Below, piece by piece: positions 4,996 through 5,924 of a DNA stretch of 5,924 nt. The notes below the pieces were generated by a model, which saw nothing but the letters and a program-made list of their open reading frames with translations, searched no databases and had not been told where the DNA came from. The DNA is from Methanobacteriota archaeon. Its GTDB lineage: Archaea; Thermoplasmatota; DTKX01; GCA-020343715. The DNA lies in NCBI GenBank assembly GCA_030594725.1, contig JAUVEQ010000192.1, forward strand, positions 1 through 5,924, written 5' to 3'. The position numbers and the translations under genes are program-made. The stretch's first letter is position 1, and each line of letters starts with the position of its first letter.

Positions 4996-5924
4996 GTGAG
5001 GGACATCGTCGATCCACAGGCACTCCTGAGCCAGGCCGAGGACGCGGTCCTGCGCCTCATTGGCCTGGGAGCCGACTGCGCCGAGGCCTACGTCGCCTCG
5101 AGCAGCTCGGTCAGCGTGGATGTGGAGAAGGATGTTGTCACCTACACGACCTCCGACTCGGAGGAGGGGATCGGCCTGAGGGTGGTACGGGACGGTCGGT
5201 TGGGGTTCGCCTACACCTCCGACCAATCCAAGATCACCGAGGCGGGCAGGAACGCCCTCGACCTGACGCGCCTAGCGCCCGTCACGGGCTACATTCTTCC
5301 CGTCGGCGGGGACCCCTACGCCGAGATCCCTGGCCTGGACGACCCCGCATTGGTCGCGATGGAACCTGAAGAGGCGGTGGAGATGAGCGGGGAGCTGGTC
5401 GAGGCGGCCCGCGAGGTGCATCCTGATGCATCGGTGGCTGGAGGCGGCGTCGGCTTCGGTCAGGGTGCGATCGCTGTGGCGAACTCCGAGGGAGTGTCCG
5501 TCGCCTCCCACGGCACGAGCATCTCGGTTGGCGCCTACGTGGTCCTGCGCGACGCGACGGTGTCCACGGGATACGAATCCTTCTCCAGTCGCGTGAAGGA
5601 CATCGACGCCCGTGCCGTTGGGAAGGCCGCGGCACAGATGGCCCTGGAGGGCCAGGGAGCGAAGCCCCTGGAGGAGGGTGGTGAGATGACGGTCATCTTC
5701 CGTCCGACCGCCCTGGCGGAGCTCTTGGACCACACACTGGTGCCCTCCGTCATCGGCGACGCCGCCCAGCGGGGCGAGTCCGCCTTCACGGGCCGGGAGG
5801 GTCAGATGGTGGCGGCCCCGGATGTGACGGTGTTGGACGACCCCACCATCCCGGGGGGGTTGGGCAGCGGTCGGTCGGACGACGAGGGGGTCTCGTCCCG
5901 ACCCAATATCCTCATAGACGGTGG
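4996..5924 (+). CDS. tldE: TldE/PmbA, non-catalytic partner of TldD (3' end cut by window)
   Basis: 309 codons seen, open to the window edge; the full protein should be about 430-450 aa, so roughly the last quarter to third is missing. Start GTG at 4996, one base after the tldD stop, with a very strong ribosome-binding site. Seen: the N-terminal half follows the TldD/PmbA plan (GADCAEAYVASSSS, about 24-37; EEGIGLRVVRDGRLGFAYTS, about 55-74). At the place where TldD carries HEAFGH this protein has LLDHTLVPSVIGD (about 243-255), with only a lone H246 and no HExxxH, which is typical of the PmbA/TldE subunit. LDDPTIPGGLGSGRSDDEGV (about 280-299) matches the paralogous block of TldD. Family knowledge: TldE has no zinc and is needed to form the active chamber with TldD. 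A run of seven G at 5853-5859 does not break the frame, since the conserved DDEG continues after it. Confidence 0.93.
   Translation, partial: MRDIVDPQALLSQAEDAVLRLIGLGADCAEAYVASSSSVSVDVEKDVVTYTTSDSEEGIGLRVVRDGRLGFAYTSDQSKITEAGRNALDLTRLAPVTGYILPVGGDPYAEIPGLDDPALVAMEPEEAVEMSGELVEAAREVHPDASVAGGGVGFGQGAIAVANSEGVSVASHGTSISVGAYVVLRDATVSTGYESFSSRVKDIDARAVGKAAAQMALEGQGAKPLEEGGEMTVIFRPTALAELLDHTLVPSVIGDAAQRGESAFTGREGQMVAAPDVTVLDDPTIPGGLGSGRSDDEGVSSRPNILIDG

Noticed and set aside
4050..5060. 336-codon minus-strand open frame over tldD
   Set aside because: tldD on the plus strand has every family motif; the antisense frame is explained by high G/C at third codon positions.
5272..5789. Minus-strand open frames of 84-153 codons near the window end
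   Set aside because: The plus strand here encodes TldE continuously from 4996 with conserved motifs; these are shadows.
5853..5859. Run of seven G as a possible frameshift in tldE
   Set aside because: The family-conserved DDEG block continues in the same frame after the run, so the frame is intact.

Overview
The window looks like chromosomal DNA from a GC-rich archaeon, most likely a member of the Thermoplasmatota or a related euryarchaeal lineage. The order is an inference; Methanomassiliicoccales-like genomes would fit. Reasons: two protein families that are essentially archaeal (UPF0201 and DUF835), archaeal TATA-like boxes about 25-40 bases before starts, Shine-Dalgarno motifs of the GGTGA/GGAGG type, and frequent non-ATG starts. 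There are no RNA genes, mobile elements or CRISPR repeats. The DNA is densely coding, with strong G/C preference at third codon positions on both strands.

Layout: (1) 16-675, plus strand: a small membrane protein with an N-terminal double-CxxC zinc ribbon, a Pro/Tyr-rich linker and four transmembrane segments. (2) 703-2259, minus strand, convergent with the first gene: a probable two-gene operon. It encodes an unrecognised 354-aa soluble acidic protein with two tandem beta-sandwich-like repeats, followed by a UPF0201-family putative RNA-binding protein. (3) 2260-2477: a 218-base divergent promoter region containing an 18-bp imperfect dyad. (4) 2478-2981, plus: a flavodoxin-like FMN protein. 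(5) 3062-3571, plus: a single-domain DUF835 protein with its own clear TATA box and Shine-Dalgarno. Its true start lies 84 bases inside the longest open frame. (6) 3618-4994 and 4996 to the window end, plus: a tldD-tldE (pmbA) pair separated by one base. It encodes the catalytic HExxxH metallopeptidase subunit and its catalytically dead partner, the latter cut off by the window edge.

How the genes work together: the only strong functional unit is TldD/TldE, a heterodimeric peptidase. The UPF0201 gene and the 354-aa gene are probably co-transcribed. The flavodoxin, DUF835 and zinc-ribbon genes look like independent units. I see no dramatic new system. The least explained items are the 354-aa duplicated-domain protein, the unclear start of the UPF0201 gene (possibly a CTG), and the dyad in the divergent promoter region.
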